DNA of 64,000 nt from Aquilaria yunnanensis (taxonomy: Eukaryota; Streptophyta; Magnoliopsida; Malvales; Thymelaeaceae). Below, piece by piece: positions 21,301-34,494 of this stretch; within the stretch, counting starts at the first letter, position 1, and each line of letters starts with the position of its first letter. The notes beneath the pieces were generated by a model. The model was not told the origin of the DNA, made no database searches, and was given only the letters and a program-made list of their open reading frames with translations. The stretch is taken from assembly GCA_039654915.1 (NCBI GenBank), contig CM077598.1, forward strand, positions 74,800,041-74,864,040, read 5' to 3'. The position numbers and the translations under genes are program-made.

Positions 21301-21571
21301 ACCAGAATGGCCAGGAGATCTGGCGATACCAGGGAAAAAGGTGGGATCACACACCTCGGAGGCAACCCAAAGAGCTTGAGCTCCGCACGCCAGGGAACTT
21401 GAGGATACTATTAGCCCCCCCGAGGTAGTTAACGGACCGCCTTCGGAAGAGTTTCACCAGCTAATGCGGGCCGAACATGATCTTCCTGAAGGCGAAGCTC
21501 CCTGAATCTGGGAACCCCCGAACTGGGGGCATGTTTCCCGAAGTGGCACGGTCCGTACTAGAGGACGACCT

Positions 21572-22987
21572 TGTTGGGTTTCGGGAGCCAAACAGCGCAG
21601 CGGAATTTAACCGAAACCCTCCAGGATCCAAGTGAAACGGGGTAAACCGGGTGTTCAAAAATTTCATACCTAATTTTCGCTTGAGATCTCTCACTCAACT
21701 GTAGAGTCGAATCACAAAACCTGAACAGTTGACGTGTTCAGGCTCTCTATGGTATCCACACGAGCCTCTCGGGATCACCACGCTTCCACCACGTCCCGGC
21801 AGATGCGTTTCTCTTGCGCTCGCAGTGCTAGCTTGCGTCCTCCAAGGAATTGCAAGAGAAGAGTGTGGCTGTCCTTTTGGGAGGCTAGGGCAAGGAGACC
21901 TGCGAATTTCTCACTTAAAAGTTGTATTTATAGTGAGACTCAACTTCCAGGCCTAATGGGTTTCAAAGCCCTAATCCAATTAGGATTTAATTTCGGGCTT
22001 AATAATGGCTCAACTCCTTGGCCCATTATTAATACGAAATTAAAGTGAAACCATAACCCAAATAATTAGCCCATGCACTCTAATGAGCCAAATAGCTCTA
22101 TGTGTGCGACCCAATAGGCTCTTGCCATGTTGGCAATGATCATAAATCACATTTATGATCATAAGCAATGAGCGGTGTCTAGCAACACATCATTGCTACC
22201 CAAGTGACAAGATTGTCGGTGAATCGACTAAACCTTTATGATCATCACCGATATATGCCATTGTCCCTTTGTCCAAGATATCAAGACTAAGCACGAGACA
22301 TGGAATGTGTCACTCTCGTATAGCCCAATCTTTGGTTTCTTGATTACCGAGTAGACTAACTTAAACTGATGACATTGATATCATATATCAACTCATCGGA
22401 GCATGGCCATGCATTTTCTAAGTCTCACTCTATCAAGGGGCCCAAAGATATCACTCCCGTTACATAGGAGGGACAAATCCCATCTTGATCATACAAATCC
22501 CTCCGCATGATATGTGACATACCCAATGACCTCCTTCAAGTTCACTCAGTTACGAGTAACAAAGGAAAGTATCAAAGTATGTGACTCACATGTAGGGAAC
22601 CTTGATGATCTTAGGTTGAAGGACTACATATATTATGATCACTATGAGAATCACTTATGACACTCATATAACGATCCATGAAGTGTTCTCATGGTGGGTC
22701 GGTCCAGTACACAAGTTCTCCAACTTGTACCCATATGTAGACTACATGTCTCATATTAGTCTCCACATATGCTAGTCATTATGTATTATTGCAACCCGCT
22801 CCACAATAATACTATACTAGGGACGTTTAAGAATATCATTATTCTAGGGTTACAGTTATGCTTATTACGTTACGCAGAAACAAAACAACAAACATAATTG
22901 CTGGATTAATGCCTCAATAAAATATCATGACTCAATGTGCAAAAATACAATCATCTCATGATTGGCCTTTTGGGCACAATACTAACA
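21572..22987 (+). mobile_element. 1.4-kb solo LTR (family S) in Tat-B 5' LTR
   Basis: 1416 bp from TGTTGGGTTTC to ACTAACA, flanked by gacct (21567-21571 and 22988-22992). No internal region is present. Two other full copies (35396-36813; 49950-51365 inverted) and a truncated one (57644-57984) occur in the window. The superfamily is not settled by LTR sequence alone; Ty1/copia is possible. Confidence 0.88.
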
Positions 22988-23504
22988 GACCTCACCCAGG
23001 GACCTCGAGAGTACGGCAGGAGCATTTAAGGAAGCCTCTGACATGTCGCCCACAGACGTCACAAGCCGCCTCAAACGGCGCTCTAACACGCCGACGCCAT
23101 CAAAGTTACATCATGGCCTGTCTCGGCTCAGGGCTCAAGAAAGCCTGCCACCAGCTACTTGTCCTCTACGCCCAGACATTCAGAGAACATCTGACCGAAC
23201 ACGTGTCACGATCTGAACGGGCTGGACACCTCTATAATTACCAGGGAATACACTCTGGCAAACGGCTGGCAAATATCCTGACTCCTCACTCTGAGAAAAT
23301 ATGACCAGGCGAGTTCACTGAACCCCTCAGTGCTATTTCCTCCGCCTTCTCTTAGCACCACTGACTTGGGCGTCGGAGGCTCCTCCCCGGAAAAACACCC
23401 CGGGGACCTCCTAACCCACTTTTTCTGAACATCTCAGGCACTCCCCCTTGGGCAAACAGGCCACCAGGCGTTCTTCCTCTCCGGGAATCCCTCAATCAGT
23501 CACC

Positions 23505-26500
23505 ATGACTACTAACGATGAAGCCCCGAGGCATCATTTGGTGCCGTCTGTGGGAACCCGCTCTAAGATCGCCGTCGTTGAAACTCGGCGTTCTAAGGAC
23601 AGGGGACTCCCGAGGTCTCCGTCCGCGCCTAAGACACAACCGGCTGCTGAGCAAACACTCCCAGGGACTTCTGCGCCTGAGGAAAACCGCCCTTTAGTAA
23701 TCACTATGAGCTTTATGAGGGAGTTTCAGCGCTCGGTCGTGGCCGAAATGACACAGCAGATCAACCGAAGGTGGTCATAGCAGGCACAGGCCCAAAGACC
23801 TCCCTCACCTGCACACCCTCGAGAGAAAAGCCCGAGGTCGACTTATCGCAGTTCGGGAAGCGGAGACCCGCGCGAACAGTCATCTACGGGGAATATACCC
23901 CTCGGGAAATGGCCTGTGGAACAAACTGGGTCCAAGTGACCAAAAGTCTCACAGCGAAGGAGTTCGTTGCCAGAGGCGAGGTCCCTACCCCCTCAGCGCC
24001 AAACTCGCTCCTTGAAGAGGCGCCGACGATCTCCCTTCCCAGAGGAAGAGCCTAACGCCACAGTTCTCATGGAAAGGATACTAGCACGGCTAGACAGGGT
24101 GGAAAAGCAGGTAGCTCGCAAACCCGTCTGGGACAGGCTGACAGGACCCTTCTACGAAGATGGGTCCCCATTCACCCGGGTCGTGGCCGAGGCAGCCATG
24201 CCAGGCGACTTCAGGGTACCTCAGCTGGAGATTTATGATGGCCGCACTGATCCGCAGGCCCATCTGACCAAGTACAGATGCAGCATGATAATGCATGGTG
24301 CTGATGACGCTACCATGTGTAAATGCTTCGAGGTCACCCTCACGGGACCAGCCACTGCGTGGTACAACTCATTGCCCCCAAGAGCCATCACTGAGTTCTA
24401 GGAGTTGTCTACGGCCTTCGCGCAACAATTTATTGGAAGCCGGCCAACGGCGAAGATGCCTATTCAGATGTTCGACATAGAGTAGAGAAACGGAGAAACC
24501 ATCCGAGACTATGTCGAAAGATTCAATAGGGAAGCTCTAAGCGTCCCGGACTTCCGGCCCGAAATACGCATCCTCGCCATGACACGGGGCCTTCGGCGAG
24601 ACTCACAGCTGTTCTATGAGTTCTCAAAGGACCCCCCGGACACCCTCGGAGAATTTTACCAAAGGGCCGAACAGCACATGACCGCCGAGGAGCTGAGAAT
24701 GGCTGGGCCGAAGTCCGATCACAACCGCGCCGAAGTGTCCAATCAGCAAGCCCGGCATCCAACTGAACAGGCAGGTCGACCTCGGAGGATGCGGGGAAGC
24801 AAACTTCAAAGCTTCGCACCCCTGAGCACTACACGGACAAACATCCTCATGGCGCTGGAAAGGCAAGGGACGCAGATTCGGTGGCCAAGGGCCATGACCG
24901 CGGATAACAAGAAAAACATCAAGAAGTTCTGCCAGTTTCACCGCGACCACAGCCACGACACCGAAGATTGCTTCCAACTGAAGAAGTACATTGAGTCGCT
25001 GATAAAACTCGGCCAATGTCAGAAATATCTGCGGATGCCTTCCCCAAAAGGAAGAAAAGATGAGGAAGAAAGGGTTGAAGATGAGGACTACAACTCCGAC
25101 AGGCGGAGAAACCGAAGTCCGAAAAAGTGCCCTCCTCCTCCTGCAGGGGTGATACAAACCATCACTACGGGGCTCCCATCCTTGGAAAGAAAGCGGAAGG
25201 CCAGAGAGATTGCGGTCATGGAATATCAGAGTCCGGCAAAGAAACAGGCTCGCAAGGATGGATCCACCGTCATCTTCCCCCATGACGATCCGCTGCTAAT
25301 CATGGCAAGGATAGGGAACTGGGATCTCAAAAGAGTGTTGCTTGATGATGGATCAAACACTGACGTCCTATTCTCGCATTTACTGCCGAATTTGGACATC
25401 TCCAGCAGCGAGCTCAAGCCTGTCACCTCGCCCACCTTCGGGGTTGGACCGTCCGAACTACTTGTCCTCGGATGGATTGATCTCCCCCTGATGATGAAAG
25501 GAACTTCGGTCGACAGAACAGCTGAGTTGTACGCCTCCATAATGGCGAGATTTATCGTCATGGATGTTCCTTCTTCGTACAATGCCATCCTTGGAAGGCA
25601 GACACAGGGAAACCTGCACATTCGCGTTGACGTGAAGTACTTGACTGTCACATTCGCCACCAAGGATGGGGATGCAGAGGTCTTTATAGATCAAGCCGAG
25701 GTAAGGAAGGTGTTTGTAAAAACGTGAAAAGCTCCGGCAAATAACCTCGCACAAACAATGAAGGCAAAGGCGCCCGAGAAGGGCAAAGAAGGAGATCCCA
25801 CGAGAATGAAAACGGAAACAGTAGAACTTGTCCCAGGACAATCTACCCGAATAGGGAAGAGCTTGCCCGAAGGTGACAAGAAAAACCTTGTATCTTTCCT
25901 ACTGGGAAATAAAGATCTCTTTGCCTACTCGCCGAAAGACATGCCAGGGGTGCACCCTGGCATAATACAGCATAGCCTCAAAGTAAGCCCGGAAGCAAAG
26001 CCTGTCTGGCAAAAGAAGCGAAGCATCTCAGCACATAAGAGCAACTTTGTGAAAACTGAAGTCCAGCGCCTGTTAGACGCTGAAGTCATCAGGGAGGTCA
26101 AATACCCCGAATGGTTAAGCAACGTGGTCATTGCCACGAAAGAAGGCAGCAGCAAACTCCGGATGTGCATCGACTTCAGAAACTTGAACGATGCTTGCCT
26201 GAAAGACTCATACCCTCTTCCGCCAATAGACCAACTCGTATACTCAACTGCCGAATACGGGCTCCTAAGTTTCCTAGATGCCTTCAGCGGCTACCATCAA
26301 ATAAGGATGGACCCCGAAGATGAAGAAAAAACCACCTTCATCACCGAGGGAGGAACATACTGCTACGTCAGGATGCCATTCGGGCTTAAAAATGCAGGAG
26401 CCACCTACCAAAGGTTGATGAACAAGGTCTTTAAGGACCAAATGGGGAGAAACATGGAGGTGTATGTTGATGATATGATAGTCAAAAGCAAGCTCCCTTA

Positions 26501-27756
26501 CAACCACGTTGTAGATCTAGAGGAAACCTTCCAAAAGCTCAGAGCCTTCGGGATTCGTCTCAATCTTGAAAAATGCATGTTCGGGGTGACCTCGTGAAAG
26601 TTCCTTGGGTACATGGTATCCGAAAGAGGCATCGATGCTAACCCCAAAAAAATTAAGCCTCTGCTCGAGTTCCGAACTCCTGCCACAGTAAAAGATGTGC
26701 AGAGACTCACCGGAAGAATAACCTCTCTTAGCAGGTTCATTTCCAGGTACGAAGGCAGCAAAAAAGGAAGGCAACCTCGGAAGGGATGATCATCCTTGGG
26801 ATCAAGACTGCCAAAAAGCCTGGGAAGAACTCAAAATATACTTAGCCAGCCTGCCGACTCTGCGACAACCTCACGAGGGAGAGCCCCTCGTGTTATACCT
26901 CGCCGTCACGGAAAAAGCTGTGAGCTCGGTCCTCGTGAAAGAAGAAAGGCCAAAACAATGGCAGGTCTACTATGTAAGCAAATCCCTGCATGGCGCCGAA
27001 GTCAGGTACCCTCTACTGCAAAAAGCTATATAGGCCTTGGTGCTTGCAGGGAGAAGGCTGCGAGCATACTTTCAGGCTCACCCCATCATCGTCCGAAGTA
27101 GCCTACCACTACGGGACGTTATGAGGAAAGTGGATCATTCGGGAAGGCTCTCCATGTGGTGTATAGAGCTTGGCAAACACGATATCACCTATGAACCTTG
27201 GAAGGCCATAAAAGCTCAAGCACTGGCAGAATTCATTGCCGAAATACCCACCACTGAGGACAGTCATCCGGATCTGAACAAAGGTGAGCCAGAATGGACC
27301 TTACATGTTGACGGAGCCTCGGGGTCCGAACACCAGGTAGCTGGGGTAATTATCAGAGGCCCCGAAGGCCTGGAAGTAATGAAGGCTATCAAGTTTAGCT
27401 TCAACGTCACTAACAATGTGGCTGAGTATGAAGCCCTCATAGCGGGATTACGACTGGCCAGAAAAATTGGCGTGAGAAACTTAAAGGCTCACAGCGATTC
27501 CCAGCTAGTAGTTCGGCAGACGGCAGGAGACTATGGGGCGAAGGACCCAACCTTGGCAAAATACCACGAGCTGGTAGCAAAACTCATTCAAGAGTTTGAC
27601 ACCGTACGGATCAAAAACGTACCTCGGCAGAAAAACACCAGAGCAGACTGCTTGGCAAAGTCAAAGACCTACACCGAGGTGCTAGACCATCCGAGCATCT
27701 CAGTACTGAGCATAGCGACCTCGGGAAAAGGATGGAGGGATCCAATAAAAAGGGAT
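23505..27756 (+). pseudogene. Tat-B gag-pol, decayed and lacking integrase
   Basis: Starts at ATG 23505 in the LTR (MTTNDEAPRHH) and reads through the primer site. Several stops look like C-to-T changes: TAG at 23778-23780 (CAG in Tat-A), TAG near 24399 and 24481, and TGA at 25725-25727 (CGA in Tat-A). It keeps the capsid part, a zinc knuckle (CQFHRDHSHDTEDC), the protease LDDGSNTDVLF, and reverse transcriptase with YVDD. A TGA at 26595-26597 and a deletion of ~35 bp near 26750 break the region after reverse transcriptase. The archaeal-type RNase H (27037-27740, VDGASGSEH) is open. It fuses to LTR sequence at about 27756. No functional polymerase is expected. Confidence 0.88.
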
Positions 27757-28196
27757 CCATCAAAGTTACATCGTGGCCCATCTCGGCTCAGGGCTCAAGG
27801 AAGCCTGCCACCAACTACTTGTCCTCTACGCCCATACATTCAGAGAACATCCGACCGAACACGTGTCACGATCTGAACGGGCTGGACACCTCTATAAATA
27901 CCAGGGAATACACTCTGGCAAACGGCTGGCAAATATCCTGACTCCTCACTCTGAGAAAATACGACCAGGCGAGTTCACTGAACCCCTCAGTGCTATTTCC
28001 TCTGCCTTCTCTCAGCACCACTGACTTCGGCGTCGGAGGCTCCTCCCCAGAAAAACACCCCGGGGACCTCCTAACCCACTTTTTCTGAACATCTCAGGCA
28101 CTCCCCCTTGGGCAAACCGGCCACCAGGCATTCTTCCTCTCCAGGAGTCCCTACATCAGTCACGATGACTACCAACGATGAAGCCCCTGGGCATCA
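27757..28196 (+). repeat. Tat-B 3' LTR, right half only
   Basis: Aligns to 23095-23536 of the 5' LTR and ends GGGCATCA. It keeps the G-box, the TATAAATA box, the GC-rich stem-loop near 28035-28070 and the U5 ATG (28165, MTTNDEAPGHH). The left half was lost in the internal deletion. Confidence 0.88.
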
Positions 28197-29423
28197 CTAC
28201 CCTTACTAAGTTTCTCAATGAAACTTACACCCCTCATACTGTCATTTAAGGTCCAGTTGAAAGATCACATTCAAACTAACCTTTGTGGTTTGAGTTTTAA
28301 TCTAAAATTTTAGGTGCATGAACTTCCATATGTCCAGTTATTATCTGGAAATTTTGGTGATTTTAGGAGCACATTTGGTATTTTTAATGGTGGTACTTAT
28401 TGTGTTGTGCAGCAGCTGTCCAGCATCCTGATTTTGGAGTCCATTGTGTCTTAGGACCTCCGGTAACCTAGGGTGCATATTTAGCTGATTTAAGACCATA
28501 TTGTAGTGCATGTATGCATGTACATGTAGTGTATGTAAAATGACACAAGTATGTGAACATTTGAGTAATGTTTCGGTTACGTAAGTGATGCGGTTCAAAG
28601 CTGCCTACGTGTGAATGATGGGCTGCTTACTTGTAAATTCTGTTTTGGCCGCATAAAGTTGTTAAAAGAAATGGAATTTAATTCCTATGTCTAATGGACA
28701 TACATGGGATAACCTTGGAGGGCTTTCCCCTTGTGAATGAAGTGTTTGCATTGTTTGGAAAAATTGTATGGGCAAAATGGTCCAAAAGTTGCTAGAATTT
28801 TGACTCTAGACCTAAAGTTTAATATGTCCCTGTGTAGAATTAATCTTGGCATGAACTGTTGACCACGGCTAGAGGATATATAGGGGTTAACTGGGATTTG
28901 GAATTTCTGGATTTAGGGCCCTGTAGCCAAAGATATGATATTGCAAATTTGGCTGAGTTACTGTTCAATTGGTCAGAATTTTGTAATCAACTTAAAAAAT
29001 CTATAACTTGGTCCATAGCTGGGCTATAGATGTAAAAAAAAAATTCCTTGGTTTTCCCTAAGTCTCTACTTGATAATGGAGCAAATAAAACTAGGGGTTA
29101 CATGGCTAGAATGATACAGTTTATTGGAGGAATTTTGGGTGCAGTGGCTGGAATTTTTGAACCTAGTAAGAATGCTTTTTGTGTGGAAGACAAAACTAAA
29201 ACATGTGCTAGTGTTTTTCTTAGCTGACATGATGTGCATAAATGTGAATATCTGTGTTATGGTTAGAGCAATATGTATGTATTTACATAGTGCTCAAGAG
29301 GGTCACTTGAGTATGTACACTAGGGGTGTTGTTCTGATGACCTACAGGACACACCAATCCTTGGAGTTTAAATGCACAGTTTTGGCACCATAATTGGATT
29401 ACCCCGGAGTGGGTAATAGAAGT

Positions 29424-29439
29424 TGGTATTAGAGGATGG
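29424..29439 (+). other. Primer-binding site, Tekay-B (mutated)
   Basis: TGGTATTAGAGGATGG. The intact form TGGTATCAGAGCATGG is at 58603 in Tekay-C and matches the common initiator tRNA-Met primer site. A 5-nt spacer separates it from the LTR end. Confidence 0.8.
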
Positions 29440-29564
29440 TTTATACATGTACATAGCATCTACATATATGAACTCAGTTTGGTCAGCTGTTAGTGTCAAG
29501 TGCCATTAAAATACCTATGATCTTTATGTGTGCTCTATGATGAATCATGAATCAGGAAGTAAAC

Positions 29565-32500
29565 ATGGTTGCCACAAGGAGAGGGAAACCACCATGAAGG
29601 CCTCCTACTGGTTCTACACAACAAGAAAATGGACAGAATAGAGGGAATCAAGGGCAACAGGGGGTACCAAACCCTGAAGTGCCTAAGGTTTGGTTAGAGC
29701 TTCAGAGGAATTTCGCTCGAATCAATGAAAAGTTAGTAAGACTGATTCAAGCACAACAGTAAGGAGTCCAAGTAACTCCAGCAGAACCAGTTCAGGATGC
29801 ACAGTAGCAACCAGAAAACGATACTAGGAACACATCTGAATTTGTTCCTTCTGGAAACTTATAAGATACAAATAATGAGACCATTGAGGAGGAAGATGAG
29901 GATAGGAGAATTCCAAGAGGAAAAAAACTAAGGTCTGAGATTGGTCAGGTGTCCAGGACCAATCCCATAGTGTATGACCATTCCTCCACCAGGAATGAGA
30001 TTAAGGCAGGCCACAAGAGAAGATCTAGGAGAAGGCAGGGAGATCATAGAGAGCATCATCATCCAGAGGGCTCTCACAGATCCAGGGGCAACAAATTAGA
30101 TGATCTACAAGGCCTAGATGAAGTCAGCCTGTTGAAGAGGTTCCAAGGCCTAAGACCTCAACAGCTTGATGGAAGAGCTGGGCCAAAGAGAGCTGAGGAT
30201 TGGTTAATCTTCATAGAAAAGATGTTTGAGAGGATGCCACTCAGCTTCACCTAGAAGGTGTCACAGCCTACTTATAACTTGGTAGGCAGTGCACAGATGT
30301 GGTGGAGAAACACCAGAGATAGGTATGCTTTCCAGAAGGGCAGAAGGCCAGGAAGAGATATTGAGATGAGCTAGCCAGAGTTAACACAGCTGTTCCAGGA
30401 ATAGTACATCAGTGATGCCATCAAGGACATGAAGCAAGTTGAATTTGATGCTCTAAGGCAGGACAACCTCAGTGTTAGAGAGTATGAGCACAAATTCAAT
30501 CAGTTGGTGAGCTATTCACCTCATTATCATGGACTAGAGGAGTTGAAGGTGAAAAGATTTGTCAGAGGCCTAAGGTCAGACATTAGAAAGGCTGTTAGAC
30601 CTTTTAGAGTAGTTACATACTATGAAACAATGCAGAAAGCTCTATTAGTAGAGCAGGAGGAGTATGAGACTAAGTACTTTCCTAATGGACCAGGGGAAAG
30701 TAGTCAGCTAGGAGGCAAACAGAAGAAGCCACCACATGGCAAAGGAATTGCCAAGAATTCTCATCTTTGTGGTGAGGGCAAGGTTAAGGGGAAGTTCTGT
30801 GGCCTAAGGTGCCCTAAATGTAAGAAGTTTCATGCAAAAAAACCTTGCTATTTGGACACCCAAACGTGTCTAAGATGTGGATCCATGCATCATTGGATCA
30901 AAGACTGCCGACAGGCTCAAAGAAGGCCAAAAGACCAAGGTTCAGTAAGGCCTATTGGGGTAGGACCTAGAGGGGGAGCAGCTAGGGAGGGACAGCAGAG
31001 GCCAGTTCCTCCATTGCCTCAACTTCCAGTGCAGAGAGCTGGCAGAGTCTTCCAAGTGGATAGGCCAAAGACATCAGAGCAAGGAGGAGCACTAAGAGGT
31101 AAGATTTACCTTAATGGTATGCCTATTAGTATTCTGTTTGATACTGGTGCATCTGTGTCTATAGTGGCTAGGAAAATTGTTGAAGCCATGAAATTGCCTA
31201 CTGAAAACAGCAGGTAGTCAATGTCTTTTCACTAATGACCTAGCTAAGGATTGTGAGCTAGTACTAGGAAAGACTAAGGTTATGGCTAATCTGCTAGTGT
31301 TGGACATTCCTAAGTATGATTTAGTGCTAGGCATGAATTGGCTTGCTATGCATAACATAAGAATTGATTGTGCTAAAATGAAAATCACATTGCCTGATGG
31401 TGAAGTGCATGCATTAATGAATTCTAAGGAATTAGTGTATGAAATGCATGGCATGGAGCTAGAGGTACTAGATGAGATACCTGTAATTTCTAGGCATGAT
31501 TATTGTTATGCATTGAATCAATTGCACTGTGAAGAAGAAGTGGATAGAATACCTATAGTGAGAGACTTTCCACAAGTCTTTCCTAAAAACCTGCCAGGTA
31601 TTCCTCCACAAAGGGAGATTGAGTTTGAAATCAAGCTGCAACTAGGAGCTCTTTCAATATCCATACCTCCTTACAGAATGCCAATCATAGAGATGAATGA
31701 TGAGCTCAGGAAACAACTTGATGAACTTTTTGAAAAAGGGTTCATAAGGCCAAGTGTTTCACCATGGGGAGCTCCTATTCTCTTTATGAAGAAGAAGGAT
31801 GGATCGTTAAGACTATGCATTGACTACAGAAAGCTTAATGCAGTGGCTATCAAGAACAAGTATCCACTCCCTAGGATTGAGGATCTGTTTGATGAACTCA
31901 TGGGAGCTAAAATTTTCTCTAAGATAGATTTGAGATCTGGATACTTCCAATTGAGAGTAAAGGAAGAAGATATTCCTAAGACTGCATTTAGGACCAGATA
32001 TAGGCATTATGAGTACACAGTCATGTCATTCAGTTTGACTAATGCCCCAGCTACTTTCATGGACCTGATGAATAGGGTGTTTAGACCACATCAGGACAAA
32101 TTTGTGGTTGTGTTGATTGATGACATCCTAGTGTATTCCAAGGATGAAAATGAACATGAACATCATCTGAAGATTGTCTTAAAGACTCTATTGGAACATC
32201 AGCTTTATGCTAAGTTATCCAAGTGTGAATTCTGGATAAGGGAATTGTCTTTCCTAGGACACATCATAGATGCACAAGGCCTTAAGGCAGACCCTGAAAA
32301 GGTCAAGGCAGTGCAAGAGTGGGAAAGACCAAAGACTGTGAAGGAACTCAAAAGTTTCCTAAGATTAGCTGGATACTACAGGAGATTTGTATCAGGCTTT
32401 TACATGATTGCCTCAGTTCTTACTCATTTGACCAAGAAGGGTCAAAGATTTGAGTGGACTGAGAAGTGTGAAAAGAGTTTCCAGGAGCTCAAGCAGAGGT

Positions 32501-34476
32501 TGATTAAAGCTCCAGTGTTGATTCTTCCTAATCCATGTAAGCCCTACATCATATATATAGATGCATTTAGATCTAGGTTAGGTTATGTGCTTATGCAAGA
32601 TTGAAATGTCATTGCTCATGGGTCAAGGCAGTTAAGACCCCATGAGCAAAATTATCCTACCCATGACCTAGAACTAGCAGCAATGATTTTTGCTCTAAAG
32701 CAATGGAGACATTACTTGATGGGTAGTTCCTCTGTGATCTACACTGACCATAAGAGCCTAAAGTGCTTGTTCACTTAGAAAGAGTTGAACATGAGGCAAA
32801 GGAGATGGTTAGAGTACATCAAGGACTATGACTATAGTATATAGTACACAGAGGGCAAAGGCAATCTAGTAGCAGATGCCTTGAGCAGGAAGTACACAGG
32901 ACTTTTGAAAGGAGAATCCATAGCTGATCATGATGAGCAAAATGGTCTGCTATGCCTATGGCATAAATGGCATAAGTGGGAGGAAGCCCAAATTTACACA
33001 TTGACAATTTAGTCTGGATGGATTGAAGAAGCTAGAAAGGCACAGGAGACAGATCCTGATCTCAAAAGGACTTCAGGAAAGGAAAAAGGTTCCTTATATC
33101 AATCCTTTGCCTACAAGCAAGGATTACTGTATTTCAAGGACCGAATCTATGTGCCTAAAGGAGCAAAGCTCAGGGATGAAATACTTGAATAAGCTCACAC
33201 AAGCTAGTTGAACATCCATCTAGGAAGTGAGAAAATGTATAAAGATTTGAAGACTCACTTCTGGTGGCCACATATAAAGAGAGACATAGCTACTTATGTC
33301 TCTAAATGTGCCACATGCCAGAGGGTAAAGGTAGAGCACTAGAAGCCAGTTGGTGCCCTATAGACTCTACCTATACCAGTGAGGAAGTGGGGCAACATAA
33401 CCATGGACTTTTTGACTGGGTTGCCTATGACCAAATTAAGGCATGATACAATATAGGTCATTGTATATAGGCTAACGAAATGTGCCTACTTCTTACCTAT
33501 GAAACTCGCAGACTCCTTGGAGAAGTTAGCTCAGATCTATGTCCAGGAGATAGTGAGACTACATGGAGTGCCAGACTCCATCGTATCTGATAGAGATCCA
33601 AGATTTACAGCTTGATTTTGGAGTGCTTTTCATAAAGCACTAGGAACCAAAATCCATTTCAGTACTGCTTATCATCCTCAGATAGATGGGCAATCTGAAA
33701 GGGTGATACAAATACTAGAAGACATGCTTAGGAGCTGTGTGTTGGATTTCAAAGGTGAATGGGACCAACACTTGCCATTGGTGGAATTCTCATATAACAA
33801 TAGTTACCAAAGCACTATTGGCGTGGCACCTTATAAGGCATTATATGGAAGAAGGTGCATGACAACCCACTATTGGGTGGAAGCCTCAGACAGACTAGAG
33901 TTGGGTCCTAAAATTATTGAAGAGACTACTGCCAAAATCAAGAAAATTCAAGAGAGATTAAAGGCAACCAATGGAAGGACCACAACCTATGTGAACAAAA
34001 GTAGGAGAGACTTGGAATTTGAGGTTGGTGACAATGTTTGGCTGAAAGTTGCTCCAACCAAAGGCACTATCAGCTTTGGCACAAGAACCAAGTTAGCTCC
34101 AAGATACATCGGTCCTTATGAGATCTTGCACATAGTTGGCAAGGTAGCATAAAGGTTAGCTCTACCACCAAGCATGTCAAGTGTTCATAATGTTTTTCAC
34201 ATCAGTATGCCTAAGAAGTGTCTATTAGACACAAAGCATGCTATTGTAGTGGAAGACATACAGTTGGAACCTAACTTGACATATGAAGAGAAACCTATAG
34301 CTATCTTAGCCAAAGATACTAAAAGGATAACAAACAAACTTATTCCCAGGGTTAAAGTTCAGTGGTCACACCACTCTAAAAGAGAAGCAAGCTGGGAAAC
34401 TGAAAAAGACCTTATGGAAAGGTATCCTAAAAAATACCCGAAGTTAAAGGCTATTTTGGAGGACCAAAATTTTTAA
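29565..34476 (+). pseudogene. Tekay-B gag-pol with chromodomain-like end, many stops
   Basis: Starts at ATG 29565 and meets TGA after ten codons; Tekay-C has a TGA at the same place. Recognisable in order are a gag capsid-like part (30100-30700) and a zinc knuckle CLRCGSMHHWIKDC (~30870-30915; C-X2-C-X4-H-X4-C). Protease follows with FDTGASVSIV (~31140), then a small deletion and frame change at ~31210. Reverse transcriptase is open at 31282-32604 with [10 protein letters not shown]. RNase H has several stops (32580-32900). Integrase has its zinc-binding C-X2-C, and a DDE core can be followed through stops (33240-33900). The C-terminal part, LIPRVKVQWSHHSKREASWE, resembles the chromodomain of Tekay/Del elements. 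It ends EDQNF at 34476. Confidence 0.87.
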
Positions 34477-34494
34477 GGGGGCGGGGGGGAGGAT

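Larger units (their letters stand above)
21256..28196 (+). mobile_element. Tat-B retrotransposon, internally deleted, in Tekay-B 5' LTR
   Basis: Flanked by ctacc at 21251-21255 and 28197-28201. It has a 5' LTR (21256-23536 including a nested solo LTR, ~860 bp without it), a primer site at 23537, and decayed gag-protease-RT-RNase H. A deletion then fuses the RNase H/integrase linker to the middle of the 3' LTR near 27756, removing integrase, the antisense gene, the polypurine tract and the left half of the 3' LTR. G-box ACACGTGTC lies at 23199-23207 and 27859-27867, each followed by a TATA box (TATAAATA at 27893-27900). Confidence 0.88.
20000..29418 (+). repeat. Tekay-B 5' LTR (interrupted at 21256-28201)
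   Basis: Pieces are 20000-21255 and 28202-29418. The join is confirmed by the uninterrupted 3' LTR (37180-37200: CAAGTGCTACCCTTACTAGG). A long imperfect palindrome occupies the first ~95 bp (GAGAATTAC paired with GTAATTCTC, and ATAATGG with CCATTAT). The LTR ends GGGTAATA where the Tekay-C copy has GGGTAACA. Confidence 0.87.

Noticed and set aside
27738..27759. Two GGATCCA copies as microhomology for the Tat-B deletion
   Set aside because: Comparison with the intact pol and LTR shows that neither parent has GGATCCA at both sides, so homology at the breakpoint is not supported.
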